DNA of 34,578 nt from Echinicola pacifica DSM 19836 (GTDB lineage: Bacteria; Bacteroidota; Bacteroidia; Cytophagales; Cyclobacteriaceae): positions 21,056-55,633 of the forward strand of contig NZ_KB890754.1 of the NCBI RefSeq assembly GCF_000373245.1, given 5' to 3'. Each line of letters starts with the position of its first letter. The stretch's first letter is position 1. Positions 27,040 to 34,578 of the stretch are shown here, piece after piece. The position numbers were made by a program, and so were the translations under genes. The notes beneath the pieces are model-generated. The model was not told where the DNA came from, searched no databases, and was given only the letters and a program-made list of their open reading frames with translations.

Positions 27040-27090
27040 TGCGCATGTTTTTAATGATCTGTCCATGTTTTTGAAAAATTTGTCCATCCC
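27040..27090 (+). promoter_or_regulatory. Three phased direct repeats upstream of susC (putative operator)
   Basis: TGCGCATGTTTTT (27040), TGTCCATGTTTTT (27060) and TGTCCATCCC (27081) are spaced 20 and 21 bp, two helical turns, so they lie on the same DNA face. They end 55 bp before the susC ATG. A candidate -7 box, TACCTTG, is at 27109-27115. Direct repeats of this kind fit an AraC-type or other dimeric activator of a polysaccharide utilization locus; the protein is not in the window. Confidence 0.55.
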
Positions 27091-27144
27091 TTGGGGAGGC
27101 ACAAAAATTACCTTGGAGCTATTAACAATAAACTCAAAATCAAT

Positions 27145-30100
27145 ATGCTGAAATTTACTATGATGCTAATGGCATTGGTGTGGTCCACCATTGCTATGGC
27201 CCAGGTCAAGGTGACCGGGGAAGTGTATGATGACCTAAACGAACCTTTGCCGGGGGCCAATGTGCTCATCAAAGGGACGACCAATGGAACTATTACAGAT
27301 CTCGATGGCAAGTTTTCACTAACGGTTACCGATTCCAATGTGACTTTGTCGGTATCCTTTATAGGTTTCGAGACTCAGGAGTTGACCTTGGGCAATTCAA
27401 ATCATTTCAAAGTGAAGTTGCAGCCTTCCCCTTCCAGCCTCGATGAGGTGGTGGTGATCGGCTATGGCTCGGTGAAGAAAAGAGACCTTACTGGCGCAGT
27501 GGCTTCGGTGGATACCGAGACCCTGACGGAGCAGAAGAAGACCGATATCGGCCAGGCCCTGCAGGGACGGATCGCCGGTGTGGATGTAAGGACCTTAAGT
27601 AATAAGCCCGGAGCGCCACTATCTATCGACATTCGTGGAAATACGGTAATCAAAAATGGCGATGCATCGCGGGATGGGATTAGCGATGATCCGGCTTCCG
27701 ATCTTTCCAAGCCACTCTATGTGGTGGACGGGATTTTCTTTGAGGATATCAATATGCTGAATCCTGCTGATATCCAGCAAATAGACGTGCTGAAAGATGC
27801 TTCCGCCACAGCCATTTATGGTGCCCGTGGGGCCAATGGTGTGGTAATCATCACTACCAAAAATGGGATCGAAGGTAGGTCTGTATTTAGCTACGAAGGA
27901 ACCTTCGGGATTCGCTCAGCGACCAATAAGCCTGATTTTTATGACGGGGATGAATATGTGGAGTTTGTAGATGGAGTCCTTAGAAGTACCGCCTGGAAAG
28001 GGCTCTTCAGCACTGGAGTGCCTACCGTGGAGGATTATAGAAACCTTACCGTGGACATGGGCCGTGAGATCCGATCCTCCAACGAGGAGGCGGATAATGT
28101 CGCCAACCGTCGTTATACCGATTGGGCTGAAGATTACCTGCATCAGGGAATCCAAACCTCCCATAATATCGGAATGTCTGGAGGAAGTGATGGACTGGTG
28201 TACAGCGGATCCATCAGTTACCTTAAAGATGAGGGCGTCATGGGTATTGAAAACTATGAGCGATATAATATCAGCGCCTCTCTGTCCAAGAAAGTTTCCG
28301 AGAAATTTACCGCCGGATTAAAAACCTATTTGGCTTATGCCAATAGGGAAGAAGGTAGCCGTGAGCTATTTAGAAGTACGCTGAGACTTCCACCTACGGT
28401 GAACGAAAGAGATCCTGAAGGCAATGTGATATTGATCCCGGATGATCAGGATCAGCGATTCCTCAATCCTTACTATGATGCGAATGGCGCATGGATCACC
28501 AATACCAAATCACTCGATGTAATCGCCAACGTTTATCTGCAATTTAAGCCGGCCAACTGGGTGAATATCAAAACGCAATTTGCACCCAATATGCAGAGTA
28601 ATAGGTTTGGGGAGTTCAGAGGGCTCTATACCAAATCTTCACGTAACGAATCTGAGCGTGTGCAGTCCATTTATAATAACTCCTTCAGAACGGCCTACAC
28701 CTGGGATAATATTGTCAATTTTGATTTTGACCTTGCTGAGGGCCATAACCTGAAGACTACCCTGGTTTCCTCTATCTATTATAACCAGTTCGAAAGAGGA
28801 AATATAGAAACGAGAGATTTTGATACCGATTCTTATCTCTATTATAATACTGGCGCGGGCTTGGACGTGAGAAGTTATCACTCCAACTATGTGAAAAGCA
28901 CCCTGTCGTCATTTGCCAGTAGAGTAAATTACTCCATTAGCGACCGTTATTTATTTACCCTCACAGGCCGATATGATGGATCTTCTAAGCTGGCCGTGGA
29001 TAATAAATGGGCATTTTTCCCTTCCGCAGCCTTTGCATGGATCGTAAGTGATGAGAACTTCATCAAGAACACCAAGTGGATCAATAACCTAAAACTCCGC
29101 TTGAGCTATGGTGAGTCAGGAAATGACAGCCCAGTGAGCCCTTATAGTTCGCTGGCCTTCCTGGGAGGTGCTGATTACCTTTTTGGTAATACCCATACGA
29201 ATGGGGTGGATGTCAATGGCCTACCCAACTATGCCTTGACCTGGGAGCGCTCCAAGGAGTTTAATATTGGCGTGGACATGTCCATGTTCCAAAATCGAAT
29301 CCGTGTGGGAATGGACGTCTATAGCAAAACCACAGTGGATGCGATCCTCAATAAAACCCTATCAAATATCACTGCTTATGGAAGTGCTGTAGGTAATTAT
29401 GGTTCGGTTCGTAATAAGGGCCTGGAGGTTACTTTAAATACCATCAATATCCAGAAGAACAATTTCAGATGGAGCAGTAGTCTTAATTTCGCGCGAAACA
29501 TCAACCAGATTTTAGAGCTTGATGGAGACCTGGATCAGGAGCCCTATGGTACTCATGGCGTGTTGAAAATCGGGGAGGCTGTAGATGCAGTATATGCCTA
29601 CGAAAAAATCGGAATCTGGCAGCTGGAAGAAGCTGATCAGGCCGCAGTATATGGCAATTTTCCCGGACAGTATAAATACAAGGACCAAAACAATGACGGC
29701 TTCATCAATCAAGAAGATAAGGTCGTACTGGGGTCTGTATCTCCAAAATGGATCGGTGGCTTGAACAATAGCTTTAGCTATAAGAATTTTGATCTATCCG
29801 TACAGATCTATACCCGTCAGGGAACCTATGGCCACTCCGAATTTTATTCTCACTTCGCTCCCTACCAAGGGGATGATGCCAAGTTCAACAAAATTGACCT
29901 GGACTATTGGACACCGGAAAATACCGATGCCAGCTATCCTGCATTGGAATACGGGCATCCCGGAGAGTGGTATTATGAGTCCTTTGATTTTGTGAAAATC
30001 GGAAATATCGGATTAGGATATCAGGTGCCTACTGAGGCATTGGAGCGACTGAAGATGACCAGCTTACGCTTTACCCTGGATGTGCAGAACCCATTCACCT

Positions 30101-30204
30101 TTACCAATTATGAAGGTCCCGATCCTGAGACAGGCTTGCAAAACTCCTATAATGGAGGGTATATGACCAAGATTATTCTGTTTGGAGTGAAATTGACTTA
30201 CTAA
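27145..30204 (+). CDS. susC: SusC-family TonB-dependent outer-membrane transporter
   Basis: 1019 residues from ATG 27145. The upstream in-frame TTG at 27091 lies inside the operator/promoter region, and the ATG gives a clean signal peptide (MLKFTMMLMALVWSTIAMA, cut before QVK). Order: CarboxypepD_reg-like domain about 22-100 (VTGEVYDDLNEPLPGANVLI); TonB-box-like DEVVVIGYGSVKKRDLTGAV, the classic SusC sequence; plug about 115-240 (IGQALQGRIAGVDV, PLYVVDGIFFEDINMLNPAD, ATAIYGARGANGVVIITTK); beta-barrel ending MTKIILFGVKLTY. No STN domain, unlike the receptor at 12155. It imports oligosaccharides with the SusD partner encoded 20 bp downstream. The substrate is probably a mannose-containing glycan if the GH92 belongs to the same locus. 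Confidence 0.95.
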   Translation: MLKFTMMLMALVWSTIAMAQVKVTGEVYDDLNEPLPGANVLIKGTTNGTITDLDGKFSLTVTDSNVTLSVSFIGFETQELTLGNSNHFKVKLQPSPSSLDEVVVIGYGSVKKRDLTGAVASVDTETLTEQKKTDIGQALQGRIAGVDVRTLSNKPGAPLSIDIRGNTVIKNGDASRDGISDDPASDLSKPLYVVDGIFFEDINMLNPADIQQIDVLKDASATAIYGARGANGVVIITTKNGIEGRSVFSYEGTFGIRSATNKPDFYDGDEYVEFVDGVLRSTAWKGLFSTGVPTVEDYRNLTVDMGREIRSSNEEADNVANRRYTDWAEDYLHQGIQTSHNIGMSGGSDGLVYSGSISYLKDEGVMGIENYERYNISASLSKKVSEKFTAGLKTYLAYANREEGSRELFRSTLRLPPTVNERDPEGNVILIPDDQDQRFLNPYYDANGAWITNTKSLDVIANVYLQFKPANWVNIKTQFAPNMQSNRFGEFRGLYTKSSRNESERVQSIYNNSFRTAYTWDNIVNFDFDLAEGHNLKTTLVSSIYYNQFERGNIETRDFDTDSYLYYNTGAGLDVRSYHSNYVKSTLSSFASRVNYSISDRYLFTLTGRYDGSSKLAVDNKWAFFPSAAFAWIVSDENFIKNTKWINNLKLRLSYGESGNDSPVSPYSSLAFLGGADYLFGNTHTNGVDVNGLPNYALTWERSKEFNIGVDMSMFQNRIRVGMDVYSKTTVDAILNKTLSNITAYGSAVGNYGSVRNKGLEVTLNTINIQKNNFRWSSSLNFARNINQILELDGDLDQEPYGTHGVLKIGEAVDAVYAYEKIGIWQLEEADQAAVYGNFPGQYKYKDQNNDGFINQEDKVVLGSVSPKWIGGLNNSFSYKNFDLSVQIYTRQGTYGHSEFYSHFAPYQGDDAKFNKIDLDYWTPENTDASYPALEYGHPGEWYYESFDFVKIGNIGLGYQVPTEALERLKMTSLRFTLDVQNPFTFTNYEGPDPETGLQNSYNGGYMTKIILFGVKLTY

Positions 30205-30224
30205 TATAAAAAGTGGTAAAAAAG

Positions 30225-31874
30225 ATGAAAAAGATAATTAATACAATACAATATAAAATAGTCATACTTGCCTCTTGTTTAATGATTTCGGCTTGTAATG
30301 ATTTTATAGATGAGGATATTTATTCTCAACTTACCAGCGAAAACTTCCTGGAGGAGTCCAATGCGGACCAATTGGTCGTGGGCATATATGGAGCCATGCG
30401 TGGGGTGTACCAAAACTACGGATATAAGTTTGAAGGAACAGATATCTTTACCACCCAATCTGAGATTTTCAGTACTTCCAGTGGCAATGATTACTTTGGA
30501 TTTGTGGCTCCCACCACCAATGGTGTTTGGAATGCCAACTATAATGTGATCTCCAAAGCCAATACCGCCATCAATAGGTTCGAAAATCAAATCGAGTTCA
30601 GCCCGGGGTTTCAGGATGAAAAGGAATATGGAATCGCTCAGGCTCGCGCATTAAGAGCGCTGGCTTTTTTCAACCTTGCCCAGCAGTTTGGTGGCGTGGT
30701 ACTGGACCTTGAAGAGCCCCAGAGTATCAGGAATGATTATACACGTTCTTCCGAAGAAGATACCTATACGCTCATTATCAGCGAGCTGGAAGCGGCAATA
30801 CCGACCCTATTGGATGAGCCTCAAACAGGTAGATTTTCGAAGCGTGCGGCGAAGCATGTTTTGGCGGAAGTGTACCTTACCCGAGCTTATAAGTCCTACG
30901 GACAAAGCACCGATTTTGCCAAGGCTGGCCAGCTCGCCGAAGAGGCTATCGGAGATTATGATATCCGCGAGCAATCCTACGCAGAGGTATTTGCCTATGA
31001 CAATCAGGTAAACCCTGAGATTCTCTTTGCCGGACAATGGGGAGACACTGGTTTTGCCGAGGATAAAGGGAATACTAAACACTCTTTATTCATGTTTCAG
31101 GTGTTTGACCTTCCAGGTATAAGCCGGGCAAACTTATATGGTACCAAAGGCAATAGTCTGATGCCAACGCCTTATTTCTATTCCCTATTTACGGATAATG
31201 ATAGCCGTGAGGAAGTGACCGTGCACAGAGCACTCATTGCCGATATGAGCGATAAGCTGGGTACGGACATTATTGCCCCCGGGGATACCATCATGTATTT
31301 CCCTAAATACGCCTTGAGTCAGGAGGAGCTGACGCGCCGATTGAATGATTATTGGGTGTATCAGCCGGATCAGTACCTTTTTGGTAGACCGGAGGAGATT
31401 CCAGGGGTGAATTATAGATATACTCTCAACCCAGCCTTTACCAATTTCCCCATTTTCAAGAAATTTGACGATGAGAATAAGGAAGCAGAAACCAATGGTG
31501 CCAGAGATACCTTTATCTTCCGTGTGGCAGAAACTCACCTAATCGCCTCAGAGGCCTATCTAGGGGATAATAATACTGCAAAAGCCCTGTTTCATATCAA
31601 TAGGGTAAGAGAAAGAGCCACAGGAGTCGAAAACCCTTATGCTAGTGTAACTATAGATGATATCCTAGTGGAGCGTGCGTTAGAATTAGCCGGAGAATCC
31701 AATCGTTGGGCCGTGCTGAAGAGGACTGGAAAGCTGCAAGAACGAATAGAAATGTACAATCCACATGTGGTGGATCATGGGGCTTTCAATCCTGCCGTGC
31801 ATTTATTGCGTCCTATACCTTTCCGTGAACTGGAGATTTCTCCGAATACGATGACACAAAATCCCGGGTATTGA
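30225..31874 (+). CDS. susD: SusD/RagB-family glycan-binding lipoprotein
   Basis: 550 residues including Met, from ATG 30225 (an in-frame GTG at 30213 adds four). Signal with lipobox (LMISAC, C24), then NDFIDEDIYSQLTSENFLEE, the usual start of SusD proteins. TPR-like helices include EYGIAQARALRALAFFNLAQ; the second half reads AETHLIASEAYLGDNNTAKA and the C-terminus is RPIPFRELEISPNTMTQNPGY, the conserved SusD ending. It caps SusC at the outer membrane and delivers oligosaccharide to it. The gene lies 20 bp after susC with no terminator between, so they are co-transcribed. A strong terminator follows 17 bp after the stop. Confidence 0.95.
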   Translation: MKKIINTIQYKIVILASCLMISACNDFIDEDIYSQLTSENFLEESNADQLVVGIYGAMRGVYQNYGYKFEGTDIFTTQSEIFSTSSGNDYFGFVAPTTNGVWNANYNVISKANTAINRFENQIEFSPGFQDEKEYGIAQARALRALAFFNLAQQFGGVVLDLEEPQSIRNDYTRSSEEDTYTLIISELEAAIPTLLDEPQTGRFSKRAAKHVLAEVYLTRAYKSYGQSTDFAKAGQLAEEAIGDYDIREQSYAEVFAYDNQVNPEILFAGQWGDTGFAEDKGNTKHSLFMFQVFDLPGISRANLYGTKGNSLMPTPYFYSLFTDNDSREEVTVHRALIADMSDKLGTDIIAPGDTIMYFPKYALSQEELTRRLNDYWVYQPDQYLFGRPEEIPGVNYRYTLNPAFTNFPIFKKFDDENKEAETNGARDTFIFRVAETHLIASEAYLGDNNTAKALFHINRVRERATGVENPYASVTIDDILVERALELAGESNRWAVLKRTGKLQERIEMYNPHVVDHGAFNPAVHLLRPIPFRELEISPNTMTQNPGY

Positions 31875-31891
31875 TTTGCCTATAATAAATC

Positions 31892-31944
31892 CCACAGGTC
31901 AATTGATCCCGCATTGAGGGACGCTCTTGACCTGTGGTTTTTTT
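31892..31944 (+). terminator. Intrinsic terminator after susCD
   Basis: CCACAGGTCAA (31892-31902) pairs perfectly with TTGACCTGTGG (31927-31937), an inner TCCC/GGGA stem extends it, and seven Ts follow (31938-31944). It separates susCD from the GH92 gene, which must therefore have its own promoter or rely on read-through. No clear promoter was seen in 31945-32165. Confidence 0.9.
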
Positions 31945-32165
31945 GGATTTACGGCCACGAACTGGGTCGGTTTAGGACTTTTTGAATGATTTTGGGGATA
32001 AATAAAATATGAGTTCGCATCAGAGGACTATAAAAAATGAAATTAATCGTATTATGGCAGCGGAAAAAAAGAGGGCCAATTTGTAACTATGATTATTCGG
32101 CTATCAAACCAACCTGTTAAACCAATGTTAGATTTAATTTCGACTGAAATTAGAAAATCATTATT

Positions 32166-34481
32166 ATGAAATATAAAATTAAATTGCCACTGCTAGTGGC
32201 ACTTACTTTTGTGGTCTCTTGTATGATGCTACCTGAAGGAAGCTTTGCCCAAGGCAAAAAAGTAAAAGAACCTGTAGATAAGGTGTTTCCTCAGCTGGAT
32301 AGCGAAAATTCAAGATGGTTTTTCTTCTCATCCGCTTCCCGGCCTTTCGGCATGGTCAACTTAAGCCCCGACAATGAGGTGGATGGCGCCTGGGGCAGTG
32401 GCTACCGATATAAGGTGAATACCGTGCGTGGTTTTAGTCATATTCATGCCTGGCAACTTTCGGGATTGTCGGTGATGCCAGTGACGCTTGAAGAGTCGGG
32501 TGAGGAGAATATTTTTACGGATTACCCCTCATCCTTTAGCCATGATACCGAAAAAGTTCACCCTGGGTATCACTATCTGGAGCTGGATAAATATGGGATA
32601 TCCGTGGAGCTCAGCAGCACCAAAAGGGTGGGCTTTCATTCCTATCACTTCCCAAAACATAAGAAATCCGGCATTCTTTTTAACCTAAATGGCCCCCTGG
32701 GTCCCAATGATAACCTGAATGGAAAGCTGGTCCAGGAGGATAAGCGTAGCCTGTCGGGAGAGCTGCTGATACAAAAAACGCATAGAAGACCGAAGCCGGT
32801 CAAATTATACTTCTATGTCCGTACGGACAAGGACATAGTGCAGATAGAGCAGGATAAGGCCACGGGAAATTACCTGTTGATGCTGGACAGTGAGGGCAAA
32901 AAGGCCGCTATGAAAGTGGCCATTTCCTATACATCCATCGAAAACGCCAAAGCCAATATGCTGGGAGAGCTGGACCATTGGGACTTTGATCAGGTGGTAG
33001 CCGACTCCAAATCTGAGTGGAATGCTATGCTGAGCAGGATCCAGGTAGAAGGCGGCAGCGAACAGGCTTCGAGTCGATTTTACACCGATCTATGGCATGC
33101 GCTGCAAGGACGTAGGGTGATCAGTGATATCAATGGAGCCTATCCAGACTATACAGGAGAGAAATTCAGAAAGGGACAGTTGCCAGTGGACAATGATGGA
33201 AAGCCATTATTTAACCATTATAATTCAGACTCCTTTTGGGGTGCTCAGTGGACCCTCAATACACTCTGGGGCTTGGTATATCCGGAAATCATGGAGGAGT
33301 TTGTGCATTCTATGATGCAGTACTATCGTGACGGAGGCCTGGTGCCTAGAGGACCATCAGGAGGAAATTATACCTATGTGATGACGGGTGCCTCATCCAC
33401 ACCTTTTATCGTCACAGCCATTCAGAAGGGTATCATCACCGAGGACTTGGAGGAAATATATCAGGCCTTGAAGAAAAACCATATGCCCGGAGGGATAATG
33501 GAGAAGGCCGGATATGAGCATAATACTAATCTCGGCGGTGGATTATCTTATTATATCAATCAGGGTTATGTGCCTTATCCTATTCCCGAAGGGAAATTTG
33601 GTGGCCATCAGGATGGAGCTAGCCTGACCCTGGAATATGCCTACCAAGACTGGACCTTGGCGCAGCTGGCCAAGAAGCTAGGACATAATGAGGACTATAT
33701 TTACTTTATAGAGCGATCAGGCAATTATAAAAATGTCTTTGATGACTCCATAGGATGGATGAGACCGAAGAATGTGCAGGGAAAATGGATGAAGAACTTC
33801 GATCCATATGAGCATGAGCACGGCTTTATCGAGTCCAATGGCGCCCAGTCCACTTGGTTTGTCCCACATGATATATCAGGTCTTGCGGAGCTTATGGGAG
33901 GCAAGGAGCAGGCGGTAAATAAGCTAAACCAGCAATTTACCACTGCCCAGAAGATGAATTTTGCCGCAGGCAATTCCCACGCTCAGGAGCTGCACCCGGA
34001 ATACAGAAGGGTGCCGATCAATTATGGTAATCAGCCTTCTATACAGACCGCTTTCATCTTTAACCAACTCGGCAGACCCGACCTCACCCAAGCCTGGAGC
34101 AGGAAAGTGGTCGATGCGATTTTCTCAGGCTTGAGCCCTTCCACCGGCTATTTCGGGGATGAGGACCAAGGGTTAATGGGAAGCCTGGCGGTATTGATGA
34201 AAATCGGCTTATTTCAAATGAATGGGGGAACGGAACAAAACCCATCTTACGAAATAGGTAGCCCTTTATTTGATAAGGTGACTATAAGCCTCAACCCGGA
34301 TTATTACTCGGGCGGTAATTTTGTGATTCGTACCACAAATAATGGCCCAACCAATTATTTGGTAAAGAAAGCCACGATAAACGGTAAGCCGGTTCAAAAT
34401 TTTCAAATCTCCCACCAAGACCTTATAGAAGGTGGTGAATTGCTGCTGAAAATGTCCGGCTCGCCAAATAAGGAAGACTAA
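32166..34481 (+). CDS. Glycoside hydrolase family 92 protein (alpha-mannosidase-like), divergent
   Basis: 771 residues. GH92 enzymes are calcium-dependent inverting exo-alpha-mannosidases. The N-terminal signal can be read as a lipoprotein (VVSC, C19) or as type I (SFA, cut before QGK). The N-terminal beta domain has SSASRPFGMVNLSPD and GFSHIHAWQLSG; the (alpha/alpha)6 domain has HGFIESNGAQSTWFVPHDIS. The general acid aligns with E556, and base candidates are D665 and D667 in GDEDQGLMGSLAVL. Their spacing (+109, +111) is that of the characterised Bacteroides thetaiotaomicron enzyme as I recall it (E533, D642, D644). Several usually conserved residues differ: the canonical W-D-T-x-R is W358-G-A-Q-W here, and EGNAWQY is ESNGAQS. 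Linkage or sugar specificity may therefore be non-standard. Confidence 0.85.
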   Translation: MKYKIKLPLLVALTFVVSCMMLPEGSFAQGKKVKEPVDKVFPQLDSENSRWFFFSSASRPFGMVNLSPDNEVDGAWGSGYRYKVNTVRGFSHIHAWQLSGLSVMPVTLEESGEENIFTDYPSSFSHDTEKVHPGYHYLELDKYGISVELSSTKRVGFHSYHFPKHKKSGILFNLNGPLGPNDNLNGKLVQEDKRSLSGELLIQKTHRRPKPVKLYFYVRTDKDIVQIEQDKATGNYLLMLDSEGKKAAMKVAISYTSIENAKANMLGELDHWDFDQVVADSKSEWNAMLSRIQVEGGSEQASSRFYTDLWHALQGRRVISDINGAYPDYTGEKFRKGQLPVDNDGKPLFNHYNSDSFWGAQWTLNTLWGLVYPEIMEEFVHSMMQYYRDGGLVPRGPSGGNYTYVMTGASSTPFIVTAIQKGIITEDLEEIYQALKKNHMPGGIMEKAGYEHNTNLGGGLSYYINQGYVPYPIPEGKFGGHQDGASLTLEYAYQDWTLAQLAKKLGHNEDYIYFIERSGNYKNVFDDSIGWMRPKNVQGKWMKNFDPYEHEHGFIESNGAQSTWFVPHDISGLAELMGGKEQAVNKLNQQFTTAQKMNFAAGNSHAQELHPEYRRVPINYGNQPSIQTAFIFNQLGRPDLTQAWSRKVVDAIFSGLSPSTGYFGDEDQGLMGSLAVLMKIGLFQMNGGTEQNPSYEIGSPLFDKVTISLNPDYYSGGNFVIRTTNNGPTNYLVKKATINGKPVQNFQISHQDLIEGGELLLKMSGSPNKED

Positions 34482-34512
34482 CTATTCCCATCATTAACAC
34501 CCTAAACTCTAT

Positions 34513-34542
34513 AAGGACGGCCTCTCAAAGGGCTGTCCTTTT
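34513..34542 (+). terminator. Intrinsic terminator after the GH92 gene
   Basis: AAGGACGGCC (34513-34522) pairs with GGCTGTCCTT (34531-34540) over 10 bp with one G-U, around an 8-nt loop, followed by a short T-run. It starts 31 bp after the GH92 stop. Confidence 0.8.
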
Positions 34543-34578
34543 GATTTGGGGAGGTTTTAGGAAAAGGTAGAAGTACAG

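Noticed and set aside
27091-27144. TTG start for susC
   Set aside because: It lies in the operator/promoter region and would place 18 extra residues before the signal peptide.

Overview
The window reads as a chromosomal segment of a polysaccharide-degrading member of the Bacteroidota, most likely Cytophagales (Cyclobacteriaceae-like; lineage is inference). The signs are SusC/SusD, a DUF4249 lipoprotein beside an STN-type TonB-dependent receptor, LytS/LytTR signalling, weak Shine-Dalgarno usage, and promoters resembling the Bacteroidota TTG...TAnnTTTG pattern. No rRNA, tRNA, transposase, integrase or reverse transcriptase gene was found.

Layout. (1) 1-5931 is the end of a type II-C CRISPR-Cas locus: the terminal repeat of an array extending left of the window, then cas2, cas1 and a 1451-residue cas9 on the minus strand, and a tracrRNA gene on the plus strand upstream of cas9. 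The cas genes are visibly more AT-rich than everything to their right. (2) 6211-7941 is a gamma-glutamyltransferase lipoprotein gene. (3) 8041-9348 is a noncoding tandem array of six ~230-bp units. Each unit carries an inverted pair of GC-rich REP-like hairpins, and the array sits between two convergent transcription units. (4) 9352-15672 is a minus-strand four-gene operon with 4-nt overlaps: unknown secreted protein, STN TonB-dependent receptor, DUF4249 lipoprotein, and a secreted MG2-like protein with a plug-like segment. (5) 16153-24005 holds two pectate-lyase-like PL1 proteins flanking a minus-strand operon of an internally triplicated secreted protein, a LytS-type kinase and a LytTR regulator. 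(6) 24256-26405 holds D-lactate dehydrogenase, an unknown coiled-coil protein and a small YtxH-like protein. (7) 27040-34542 is a polysaccharide utilization locus: three phased direct repeats, susC, susD, and a separately terminated divergent GH92 alpha-mannosidase-like gene.

How it fits together. Regions 4 to 7 look devoted to capturing and breaking down glycans at the cell surface. SusC/SusD import oligosaccharides, GH92 and the PL1 enzymes cleave substrates, and the LytS/LytTR pair may control the lyases next to it. The CRISPR-Cas locus is catalytically intact and has all the parts visible from this side: effector, adaptation pair, tracrRNA and a repeat matching the anti-repeat over 17 nt. 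The most unusual noncoding element is the REP-doublet array at 8041-9348. No clearly new multi-gene defence system is visible; the least explained coding pieces are the 252-residue secreted protein (14914-15672) and the triplicated 422-residue protein (19973-21241).
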